A stretch of DNA of 64,000 nt from Maridesulfovibrio sp. (lineage in GTDB: Bacteria > Desulfobacterota > Desulfovibrionia > Desulfovibrionales > Desulfovibrionaceae). The translations under genes were made by a program, and so were the position numbers. Positions 23,586 to 29,959 of the stretch are shown here, piece by piece (within the stretch, counting starts at the first letter, position 1; the number at the start of each line of letters is the position of its first letter). The stretch lies in contig NZ_OY787459.1 in NCBI RefSeq assembly GCF_963678865.1, positions 3,986,001-4,050,000 on the forward strand, written 5' to 3'. The notes under the pieces are model-generated. The model was not told where the DNA came from, did not search any database, and saw only the letters and a program-made list of their open reading frames with translations.

Positions 23586-24689
23586 ATGCGTTTAGTTTCA
23601 GAATTCTACAGAATATTTATAAGGCCGATTGATCCGGGCCTGTTCATGAGCAAATACGCTGCCAAGTCTATCTGCGCCTGTCTGGTAGCACTGCTGCTGG
23701 CTTACCTTGTAGGAATGAGTACCAAGTTCCTGCAATGGTCGGCTTATGGTTCCATGGTGGTGGTTGTTTTCCGTGCAGGTAGTACCCTTGCGAAGCGTAA
23801 GGCTGTTACGCGCTGGCTGACGTTGGTTGTGATGGTACTTGTTCCGTTTTCAACTGTGATCGGAAATTATTCGGTCGGGCTGGAGATGTATTTATTTCTG
23901 CTGGCCTTTGCCGTTTTTTTTGTTCCTGTGTTGGGGGTGTCGTTTGCCACTGCCGCCATCGGGACGCTGATTATAAATTTACTGGCCTTAACCTCGCCGG
24001 ATACGCTTATAGTTGGACTGGAGCGTTCAGGGGCGGTTCTTTTCGGGGCGACGGCTTCATATCTTTTCATTTTCTATCTCTGGCCCATGAAGCCGGAAAA
24101 AGTCCTTAACCGTGCCGGTGCCGTGGCTTTGACTGATATCGGTGATTATTTCCGTGCGGTAGCATCATCTACGGGCAGTGATGAAGACTTGCAAAACATC
24201 GTGGAGATTCATGAGCGCTCTGTGGAATCTGTTCGCCGTTATCGCAGATTCATGGAGGCCATAAACGTTGATCCGGTCAAGGAATTGGGAAGTTATGAGG
24301 GACCATCGGCTTTGTATGCACTTCTCGTACGTATGATGGAGGCCGTTGTCGGGCTGGCTAACAGCCGCCAGTTTGCGGAACACAGTGCGGTATTCAAGGA
24401 TATGCGTTTCAAGTTCAGCGATCTTACGGGACGAAGTTCCGTGGCTTTTGATGTGCTTGCGGCAGGACTTTCCACCGGGAAGGGGCAAGTGGACCTGCAG
24501 GCACTGGATGAAGGGATCGCCGATCTGGAAAGCGAATTGCTGCGTCTGGGGGCCTACAAGCGCGATGATGGATTGCGGGATGAGTTCCTCGAGGCCTGGG
24601 GAGCTATTTATGGTCTGCGTAACCTCAGCATGGAGTTTGCGGAGATGAGCAAACTCTGTTGCAAAGGAGGAGCCTGCAGTGTTCGCTGA
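23586..24689 (+). CDS. FUSC-type membrane protein (first of a pair)
   Basis: The 367-residue protein has an N-terminal block of about six TM helices (ICACLVALLLAYLVGM; WSAYGSMVVVVFRAGSTLAK; MYLFLLAFAVFFVPVLGVSF) and a C-terminal cytoplasmic helical domain of about 190 residues. This matches one half of FUSC/YccS/aromatic-acid-exporter-like proteins. The ribosome site GGAGAC is provided by the dispersed repeat directly upstream. It overlaps the second FUSC gene by 11 bases. Family members export aromatic acids or other small organic molecules; the substrate is unknown. Confidence 0.82.
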   Translation: MRLVSEFYRIFIRPIDPGLFMSKYAAKSICACLVALLLAYLVGMSTKFLQWSAYGSMVVVVFRAGSTLAKRKAVTRWLTLVVMVLVPFSTVIGNYSVGLEMYLFLLAFAVFFVPVLGVSFATAAIGTLIINLLALTSPDTLIVGLERSGAVLFGATASYLFIFYLWPMKPEKVLNRAGAVALTDIGDYFRAVASSTGSDEDLQNIVEIHERSVESVRRYRRFMEAINVDPVKELGSYEGPSALYALLVRMMEAVVGLANSRQFAEHSAVFKDMRFKFSDLTGRSSVAFDVLAAGLSTGKGQVDLQALDEGIADLESELLRLGAYKRDDGLRDEFLEAWGAIYGLRNLSMEFAEMSKLCCKGGACSVR

Positions 24690-25767
24690 TTCCTTGGCCA
24701 TTCTCAAAAAAGAATTCCGGTGGGAGTCTGTTTCCTTCCGTCATGCCGTCAAAGCTGCATCAGCGATTACGTTTGCCATTATTGCGGCCCGTTTTCTGGA
24801 ATTGCAGCATGCGGTCTGGTTGCCGGTGAGCGTAATTGTGGTCATGCGTCCGTCCGTGGGCGGTACGCTCAGGCTGGGCTGGAGAAGATTCTGGGGTACG
24901 GCGATAGGAGCGGCCTTAGGAGTGGGGATTCTATTTCTTGATCCTTCAACCCCATTGCTGATGGGGCTGATAGTCTTATCCTTCTTTCTGATGATCATTG
25001 TGCGGGTTTTCAGCTATACCTTTTTTTCCGGCTGTCTGAGTCTCGGGGTAATTCTGCTGCTGGGAGTTATCTTCACTGACGGCTGGCAGTTCGGGGTGGA
25101 GCGGATTGTTGATACCGCGCTGGGAATCGTTATCGGTATTGCCGCTTCCTTCGGTGTCTGGCCCAATATGGCCCGCAAAAACCTGCGTGCGAAAATGGCA
25201 GAGCTTGTGGAATTGCAGTCCGCCCATTTTAAAAAACTTGCCGAATCATATCTGCATGGCGGGGTCAGCGAGAGCGATATTGTGCAGAGCCGTATTGAAG
25301 CCTCCAACATGCTCGACACTTGTGCCGAATCATTCCGCGAAGCAGCGGCGGAACCGGGACTGCAGGGCTGGCAAAGGAACGAATTGACCCGCTTGATCCG
25401 TACTTTCACCCGTATGCACAGCCTGCTGATGACCATGTCTACTATTATCCGCAGGGGGTACGGAGGTCCGTTGCCCTCAATAGCCGTAGGGATGACCAAT
25501 ATCCTTATAGCTGCAGCGGATTATTATGCATGGCTGGAGTGTTATTCCCTGACCCCGGAAGATTGTCCCGAAGAGCCTGATTTTGAGAAGGCTATCGACA
25601 AGTTCATGGAGGCCGTAGGGGATGCGCGCATAAGGGGCGAATTTGAAGATGTGCCTCTGGAACGGCGCAACAATATCTCCGCATTTATCTGGAATATCCA
25701 TGCATTGGGTAATGAAATTCACCGGGCCGGGAAAAGAATGCACGACCTCCGGTACGGGCGGGAATAG
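24679..25767 (+). CDS. FUSC-type membrane protein (second of a pair)
   Basis: The 362-residue protein is the second half-size FUSC-like protein. Its TM block includes VKAASAITFAIIAARFLEL, the FUSC signature WLPVSVIVVMRPSVGGTLRL and RFWGTAIGAALGVGILFL, and the cytoplasmic helical domain follows from about residue 170. Translation starts with GTG inside the previous gene, with AAAGGAGGAG upstream, so the two proteins are made together and probably assemble. Full-length FUSC exporters carry two such TM blocks in one chain; here they are on two polypeptides. Confidence 0.85.
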   Translation: MFADSLAILKKEFRWESVSFRHAVKAASAITFAIIAARFLELQHAVWLPVSVIVVMRPSVGGTLRLGWRRFWGTAIGAALGVGILFLDPSTPLLMGLIVLSFFLMIIVRVFSYTFFSGCLSLGVILLLGVIFTDGWQFGVERIVDTALGIVIGIAASFGVWPNMARKNLRAKMAELVELQSAHFKKLAESYLHGGVSESDIVQSRIEASNMLDTCAESFREAAAEPGLQGWQRNELTRLIRTFTRMHSLLMTMSTIIRRGYGGPLPSIAVGMTNILIAAADYYAWLECYSLTPEDCPEEPDFEKAIDKFMEAVGDARIRGEFEDVPLERRNNISAFIWNIHALGNEIHRAGKRMHDLRYGRE

Positions 25768-25808
25768 TGGTCCTTTTTTGATTTGAATGTAGATTTTGCG
25801 TAATAATC

Positions 25809-25872
25809 GATGAAGCCATAATAAAAGTTTCTTTGGACCTCGGAGAGACCTCCGGCAGGATCGCCGAAGACA
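25809..25872 (+). repeat. Dispersed intergenic element, copy B
   Basis: It shows GATGAAGCCATAATAAAAGTTT, then CCTCGGAGAGACCTCCGGCAGG and CGCCGAAGACAC. Compared with copy A it lacks the internal hairpin. It ends about a dozen bases before the AI-2E-type gene, whose own CAGGAG ribosome site follows the element. Confidence 0.75.
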
Positions 25873-25884
25873 CAGGAGCTGAAT

Positions 25885-26997
25885 ATGCTGGACGACAAAA
25901 CCCCGTACACCTTTGACCGTGTAGTACGCATTTTATTTACTGCGGGATTTATTTGGGTAACTGTGCTGCTTTTGCAGAAGTTGAGCAACGTGCTGGCTCC
26001 TTTTGCCGTAGCTTTGACTCTGGCTTACCTGCTTAATCCTCTGGTGAATTTTACCTGCAGATTTATAAAAAACCGCACAGCGGCTGTTTTGGCAACCCTG
26101 CTGGCCTTGTTTATTCCGGCGACGTATTTTTTCTGGGGTGCTGTGCGCATGGTCGGTGCGGAGTTGAAGCATACCGGGATGCTGCTGGCTCGTCTGGTCA
26201 ATGACTCCGCAGTGGCCCAGCGGGCCGCTGAATATGTACCGGAAGATATCTGGCAGACCATACTTGATCTCGCGAAACAGGAGGATGTGCGGTCCTTCCT
26301 TAGTGAATCCGGTCTGACCTCCATGCTTAAGGTCTCGGCCCAGAAGGCCCTGCCCGGCATATGGAATCTGGTCAGCGGTTCGGCCCACACCCTCGGTGCT
26401 CTGGCCGGGATATTTGTGATTATCCTTTACCTCGTCTTTTTGCTCAGTGATTACGACAAGCTCGGGAAATGGCGCGAACAGCTTCCAGCCAGATATCGGG
26501 GGCGGGTGGCTTCCTTTGTGGATGATTTTACCAATGTTACCAACCGATATTTTCGCACGCAGGCTTTAATCGCTTTGATTATCGGCTGTTTGTTTTCCGT
26601 AGGATTCCTGATCATCAAGCTGCCGCTGGCGATCCTGCTGGGCATGCTTATCGGACTGCTGAATATGGTCCCGTATCTGCAAATAGCAGGGTTGATTCCT
26701 GCCTTCCTGCTGGCGGCAATAGATGCGCTGGCTACAGGTGGGAATTTTTGGCTTGCCCTTGGCGGAGTAGGGGCTGTCTTCGCCGTGGTTCAGGTGCTGC
26801 AGGATGCCGTGTTGGTTCCGCGTCTTCAGGGTGAAAGCATGGGGCTCTCCCCGTGGATGATCCTGCTTTCCCTTTCCATCTGGGGCAATCTGCTCGGCTT
26901 CCTCGGGCTGGTCATGGCCCTGCCGCTGACCTGTATGGCTCTGGCCCTCTACCGGCAGTGGGTGATGGGGCAGAGTGAAGCTATGGCTTCGGTGTAG
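25885..26997 (+). CDS. AI-2E/PerM-family membrane transporter
   Basis: The 370-residue protein has about eight TM helices in the order of the AI-2E exporter family: an N-terminal pair (VLAPFAVALTLAYLLNPLV), a central hydrophilic region (residues 85-150), then LGALAGIFVIILYLVFLLSD and the conserved C-terminal block LPLAILLGMLIGLLNMVPYL followed by a VLVPRLQGESMGLSPW segment. Family members include TqsA (autoinducer-2) and Na+/H+ antiporters, so the substrate is open. CAGGAG lies eight bases before the ATG. Confidence 0.88.
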   Translation: MLDDKTPYTFDRVVRILFTAGFIWVTVLLLQKLSNVLAPFAVALTLAYLLNPLVNFTCRFIKNRTAAVLATLLALFIPATYFFWGAVRMVGAELKHTGMLLARLVNDSAVAQRAAEYVPEDIWQTILDLAKQEDVRSFLSESGLTSMLKVSAQKALPGIWNLVSGSAHTLGALAGIFVIILYLVFLLSDYDKLGKWREQLPARYRGRVASFVDDFTNVTNRYFRTQALIALIIGCLFSVGFLIIKLPLAILLGMLIGLLNMVPYLQIAGLIPAFLLAAIDALATGGNFWLALGGVGAVFAVVQVLQDAVLVPRLQGESMGLSPWMILLSLSIWGNLLGFLGLVMALPLTCMALALYRQWVMGQSEAMASV

Positions 26998-27026
26998 ACC
27001 CACGAAAAGGGTGGCCTATAAGTAGG

Positions 27027-27065
27027 CAAAAATAAAAGCCCCTTACGAATATTCGTAAGGGGCTT
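27027..27065 (-). terminator. Original tRNA-Pro terminator at the left end of the island
   Basis: A perfect 15-bp palindromic stem AAGCCCCTTACGAAT/ATTCGTAAGGGGCTT spans 27036-27065, and a TTTTATTTTTG tract follows on the minus strand. It lies directly beyond the left tRNA fragment and probably was the tRNA terminator before insertion; it may also stop the AI-2E-type gene on the plus strand. Confidence 0.82.
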
Positions 27066-27120
27066 GAATTATCTGGTCGGGATGAGAGGATTTGAACCTC
27101 CGGTCTCTGCGTCCCGAACG
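27063..27120 (-). repeat. Left attachment-site copy (tRNA-Pro 3' fragment)
   Basis: It is identical over 58 bases to 28400-28457; positions 27074-27120 correspond to the last 47 bases of tRNA-Pro including the encoded CCA. Identity ends in the anticodon stem, where the island sequence begins. Confidence 0.92.
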
Positions 27121-27123
27121 TGA

Positions 27124-27210
27124 ATGCTGATTTATTAATTCAGCATGTTATGGTGTTGTTTTGTGCTTAAAACAAGTCGGTTTTAGCCCCTCGTGCTTAA
27201 GTTTGTGCTT
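27124..27210 (+). repeat. Inverted repeat and GTGCTT direct repeats inside the island end
   Basis: An inverted repeat ATGCTGA...TCAGCAT lies directly inside the left att copy. GTGCTT then occurs three times at 27163, 27193 and 27205. Short direct repeats next to an att core resemble integrase arm-type binding sites; this role is inferred. Confidence 0.45.
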
Positions 27211-27237
27211 GTCTTTTTGGGCTTGATTTAATGCAAG

Positions 27238-27477
27238 TTAAAAGTTGTTTTTGATCCAAAATTTTACCCAATCAATCGGATATGAGTACACAAGATCGAA
27301 AATCCTAAACAGAAACCAAAGGGCTGTGGCCTTAAGAATAAACATGAGAGGCTCTACGAAAGTGTTTAGGTTGACTGTCCTGTCAACAATGATTGTTGCC
27401 CACCAATCATACGAAAGCGGGAGAGCATTAAGGGTGCTTTCTTTCCACATTTTAATCTTGCTTGGTCTTCGTGACAT
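27238..27477 (-). CDS. Small hypothetical membrane protein of the island
   Basis: The 79-residue protein is not recognised. It begins with a basic segment (MSRRPSKIKMWKES), has one or two hydrophobic stretches (ALPLSYDWWATIIV; PLMFILKATALWFLFRIFDL) and ends with a Trp- and Lys-rich tail. ATG 27477 is supported by GGAGGA five bases upstream; a longer frame to 27537 lacks such a site. A membrane-associated accessory or exclusion protein is possible, but nothing shows it. Confidence 0.55.
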   Translation of the reverse strand: MSRRPSKIKMWKESTLNALPLSYDWWATIIVDRTVNLNTFVEPLMFILKATALWFLFRIFDLVYSYPIDWVKFWIKNNF

Positions 27478-27564
27478 GAGTCCTCCAATGCCTAGAGTGG
27501 GACTTAACAAAACATTGCGGTGAAGATAAAGAACCATTTTAGTGTAGGTAGGTCGGACATATAT

Positions 27565-27702
27565 TTATTTTTCGCTATCCCCAGTCAAAGACGGCAAAGA
27601 TTCCACCGCATCCCGTTTCGCGCGCTGAAGTACGTGCTGGTATACTCTCATAGTGGTTGATGGGGCTGTATGGCCCATTGCGTCGGCAATAGTCGAATAT
27701 AG
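27565..27702 (-). pseudogene. C-terminal remnant of a tyrosine recombinase (phage-type integrase)
   Basis: Only about 45 codons remain before an in-frame stop at 27703-27705. They read TIADAMGHTAPSTTMRVYQH and continue to a normal stop, carrying the conserved Gly-His box and the catalytic Tyr typical of tyrosine integrases of tRNA-targeting elements. The N-terminal and central catalytic parts (Arg, Lys and HxxR boxes) are absent; upstream sequence is hicB. The break lies beside an inverted repeat CGGCAATA/TATTGCCG (27683-27690 with 27704-27711). Confidence 0.85.
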
Positions 27703-27724
27703 TTATTGCCGATTTTCCTGCCCG

Positions 27725-28063
27725 CTACCGAGCATCTTTTACTCTGTCGGTCAAGGCATCGGTTATCCAAGAGTTCAGGCTCTTGCCGGATATGGCTGCG
27801 GCTGCCGCAGCTTCCCTGTGAAGTTCCGGCTTTATGCGCAGATGCAATTTGCCGGAATACGGTTTTGCTGGTTCCTCCCCTTCTTCAGAGCAGAAATCCA
27901 GATAATCTTCAACAGACTCAGCCAAGGCTGACTTTAGTTCATCAATGCTTCGGCCTTGAAAAGTTACCACATCCTTGATGTTTATGACCTCGCCGTGAAA
28001 AATATCTGCGTCAGGGTCATAGTCAAATTTTCCAAGATAGCCTTTGTATTTGATGGTATTCAT
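27725..28063 (-). CDS. hicB: HicB-family antitoxin
   Basis: The 112-residue protein has the HicB partial RNase H-like N-terminal fold (YKGYLGKFDYDPDADIFHGE; GRSIDELKSALAESVEDYLD) and a C-terminal ribbon-helix-helix DNA-binding domain (GKLHLRIKPELHREAAAAAA followed by GKSLNSWITDAL). HicB neutralises HicA and represses the promoter. It overlaps hicA by 4 bp, in the usual toxin-first order. It appears complete. Confidence 0.92.
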   Translation of the reverse strand: MNTIKYKGYLGKFDYDPDADIFHGEVINIKDVVTFQGRSIDELKSALAESVEDYLDFCSEEGEEPAKPYSGKLHLRIKPELHREAAAAAAISGKSLNSWITDALTDRVKDAR

Positions 28064-28314
28064 GGCTTTACTCCTGCTTCTTCAAGGAAACGTCGTACAG
28101 ATTTTACCGCACCCTTATCTGTCGTAGGCACTGGATGCGGTCTGTGGAAAATGGCTTTTGTCCCGCCCAACTTAAACCGAACCCGTGATCCTCGTCCCTC
28201 CGATTTGATGGCACCGACTGCCATAAGCAACGCTTCGATATCTGCCCAGGCAATAGTTGAACTGACGGGGTTTCGGAAAATGTCTTCAAGTGTCTTGCGT
28301 TGCTTGTTGTTCAT
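28060..28314 (-). CDS. hicA: HicA-family mRNA interferase toxin
   Basis: The 84-residue protein has a dsRNA-binding-like fold. The sequence GRGSRVRFKLGGTKAIFHRP followed by a Pro-containing loop and KGAVKSVRRFLEEAGV is the family signature, with the catalytic His in FHRPHP. HicA cleaves mRNA and halts translation until HicB binds it. It is the first gene of the unit, just after the promoter-operator at 28321-28348. The intact pair probably keeps this decayed island in place by post-segregational killing (inference). Confidence 0.92.
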   Translation of the reverse strand: MNNKQRKTLEDIFRNPVSSTIAWADIEALLMAVGAIKSEGRGSRVRFKLGGTKAIFHRPHPVPTTDKGAVKSVRRFLEEAGVKP

Positions 28315-28320
28315 AAGAAT

Positions 28321-28348
28321 ATGATATTATCTTATGGTATCATGTCAA
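28321..28348 (-). promoter_or_regulatory. hicAB promoter with inverted-repeat operator
   Basis: On the minus strand TTGACA (28348-28343) is followed after 16 bases by TATCAT (-10). The inverted repeat ATGATA...TATCAT (28321-28326 with 28338-28343) spans the promoter, a likely binding site for the HicB ribbon-helix-helix domain. Confidence 0.7.
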
Positions 28349-28360
28349 GAGTTTGGATTA

Positions 28361-28402
28361 CCAAAAATAAAAGGGTTTACGAAGTTGCCTTCGTAAACCC
28401 TT
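28361..28402 (-). terminator. Replacement terminator of tRNA-Pro supplied by the island
   Basis: A 13-bp stem AAGGGTTTACGAA/TTCGTAAACCCTT (28371-28383 with 28390-28402) is followed on the minus strand by TTTTATTTTTG. It shares the T tract and the TTACGAA/TTCGTAA core with the left-hand hairpin at 27036-27065 but has different outer stem bases. Confidence 0.88.
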
Positions 28403-28457
28403 GAATTATCTGGTCGGGATGAGAGGATTTGAACCTCCGGTCTCTGCGTCCCGAACG
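28400..28457 (-). repeat. Right attachment-site copy (3' half of intact tRNA-Pro)
   Basis: This is the second copy of the 58-bp direct repeat; it forms the 3' half and first downstream bases of the functional tRNA gene. Confidence 0.92.
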
Positions 28458-28487
28458 CAGCGCTCTACCAGACTGAGCCACATCCCG
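28411..28487 (-). tRNA. tRNA-Pro (anticodon CGG)
   Basis: The 77 bases fold as a cloverleaf: acceptor stem CGGGATG/CATCCCG, anticodon stem CTGCG/CGCAG around loop TTCGGGA (anticodon CGG) and T loop GTTCAAATC. The 3' CCA is encoded (28413-28411). The C1-G72 pair is typical of bacterial tRNA-Pro. The 3' half was rebuilt by the inserted island. Confidence 0.97.
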
Positions 28488-28849
28488 TCGTGAGATTGGG
28501 TATCTATCGGATACTCGCGCGCTTGGCAAGGAAAAAATTAAGAAAAAAAATAATTTCCAAATCAACGTTCATAAATTTTATATTCTTGCACATAAACTTT
28601 CAATGTTTTAAAGTGTTAAATGTGTGAGTAGAAAAATTTTCCTGAAATCTTGAATCGTATGATTTTTTTGTGAAATTCGGGGAGTTTGTTGGACAAATAT
28701 ACTCATATGTGCCAAGTTTTATCTACGGTTGTGGGTCATTTGTTATGAGCGGCTTCCGTTGTTTCTAGAAGTAAAAATGCAAATCGCTTTTGTATACAAA
28801 TAGTTAAGGCTTCGGGCGGACCTATCCGTAGAGAAAGGAGATCGGGTTA
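28488..28849. other. Intergenic region between tRNA-Pro and the chemosensory operon (362 bp)
   Basis: The stretch is AT-rich without a plausible gene. Near 28500 the minus strand has TTGCCA followed after 17 bases by TAGATA, a possible tRNA promoter. A perfect 12-bp palindrome TTTGTATACAAA lies at 28789-28800, about 50 bases before cheB. AAAGGAG at about 28836 is the cheB ribosome site. Confidence 0.5.
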
Positions 28850-29899
28850 GTGATAAATGTCGTAGTTGTAGATGATTCCGCTTTCATGCGTAAGGCGATC
28901 AGCACCATGCTGCAAAAGGATCCGGGAATCCGGGTTGTTGCCACTGCGCGTGACGGCGAAGAAGGTTTAAGGGTTATCCGGAAACATAATCCGGACGTTG
29001 TTACCCTTGATATTGAAATGCCCAAGATGGACGGTCTGACCGCTCTGCGGCATATTATGATGGAGATGCCCCGTCCGGTACTGATGGTCAGCTCCCTGAC
29101 TACGGAAGGCGCAGAGGCTACTCTTAAGGCTATGGATCTTGGTGCGGTAGATTTTATTCCGAAACAGCTATCCAAAGTCTCTCTCGACATTGTTAAAATT
29201 GAACGTGATCTCATCTCCAAAGTGAAATCAGTTGCCAGACGCAAAATGCGTCCGGTTCCCCGGATGCGTACCTCTGCAGCCGCTCGCAGACCTGCCGCTC
29301 CGGTTCAGGTTCGGCGCGGGCGTGCCAAGCGTGATGTAGTAGTTATCGGCGTATCAACCGGAGGGCCGCCGGCCGTACAGAAGATTCTTTCTTCTCTGCC
29401 AAGCGATTTTCCGGCGGGGATTGTCATTGCCCAGCATATGCCTAAAGCTTTTACCGGTCCTTTTGCCAATCGCTTGAACGGAGTAAGTCAGATCAAGGTC
29501 AAAGAAGCAGAAACCGGGGACAGGCTCCTGCCCGGCCATGCTTTTGTTGCTCCCGGCGGTTCCCATCTGATAATTGATCAGAAAGTGAGCAGAATTGACC
29601 TGATTGTCACCCCTGAGCCTAAAGAAGCTTTATATAAGCCTTCTGCTAACGTACTTGTTTCTTCGGTCGCCAAGGCCGTAGGGCGCAGGGCTCTGGGAGT
29701 AATCCTGACCGGGATGGGCAATGATGGCCGTGACGGAATCAGGGAACTTAAAAGTAAAGGCGGAAGGGCCATTGCGCAGAGTGATTCTTCCTGTGTTGTG
29801 TACGGTATGCCTAAAGCCATCGTAGATGACGGCCTAGCAGATGAAATTGTAGATATTGATGATATGGCCAATGCAATAATCAATAATCTTTACTTGTAA
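28850..29899 (+). CDS. cheB: Chemotaxis response regulator protein-glutamate methylesterase CheB
   Basis: CheB removes methyl groups from chemoreceptors and deamidates Gln residues, giving adaptation. Residues 1-120 are a receiver domain with the phospho-acceptor Asp in LDIEMPKMDG. A basic, Pro- and Ala-rich linker (about 125-160) follows, then the methylesterase domain with Ser in IGVSTGGPPAVQK, His in IAQHMPKAFT and Asp in GMGNDGRDG. The length of 349 residues is normal. GTG 28850 has AAAGGAGA upstream. It is the first gene of a seven-gene chemosensory operon. Confidence 0.96.
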   Translation: MINVVVVDDSAFMRKAISTMLQKDPGIRVVATARDGEEGLRVIRKHNPDVVTLDIEMPKMDGLTALRHIMMEMPRPVLMVSSLTTEGAEATLKAMDLGAVDFIPKQLSKVSLDIVKIERDLISKVKSVARRKMRPVPRMRTSAAARRPAAPVQVRRGRAKRDVVVIGVSTGGPPAVQKILSSLPSDFPAGIVIAQHMPKAFTGPFANRLNGVSQIKVKEAETGDRLLPGHAFVAPGGSHLIIDQKVSRIDLIVTPEPKEALYKPSANVLVSSVAKAVGRRALGVILTGMGNDGRDGIRELKSKGGRAIAQSDSSCVVYGMPKAIVDDGLADEIVDIDDMANAIINNLYL

Positions 29900-29959
29900 T
29901 TTTTTTTATGACGCAACCGTAAGATGTCTTGCGGATTTAAACAAAATGGGGAACTTGCA

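Larger units (their letters stand above)
27063..28457. mobile_element. Small genomic island in the 3' half of tRNA-Pro(CGG)
   Basis: A 58-bp exact direct repeat (27063-27120 and 28400-28457) covers the tRNA 3' half and nine flanking bases. The right copy is part of the intact tRNA; the left copy is a fragment. Between them lie GTGCTT repeats, a small membrane protein, the 3' end of a tyrosine integrase and hicA-hicB. Duplication of a tRNA 3' end beside an integrase remnant is the classic mark of site-specific integration. At about 1.3 kb the element is a decayed remainder: the integrase is truncated, so it cannot excise by itself. Confidence 0.88.
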
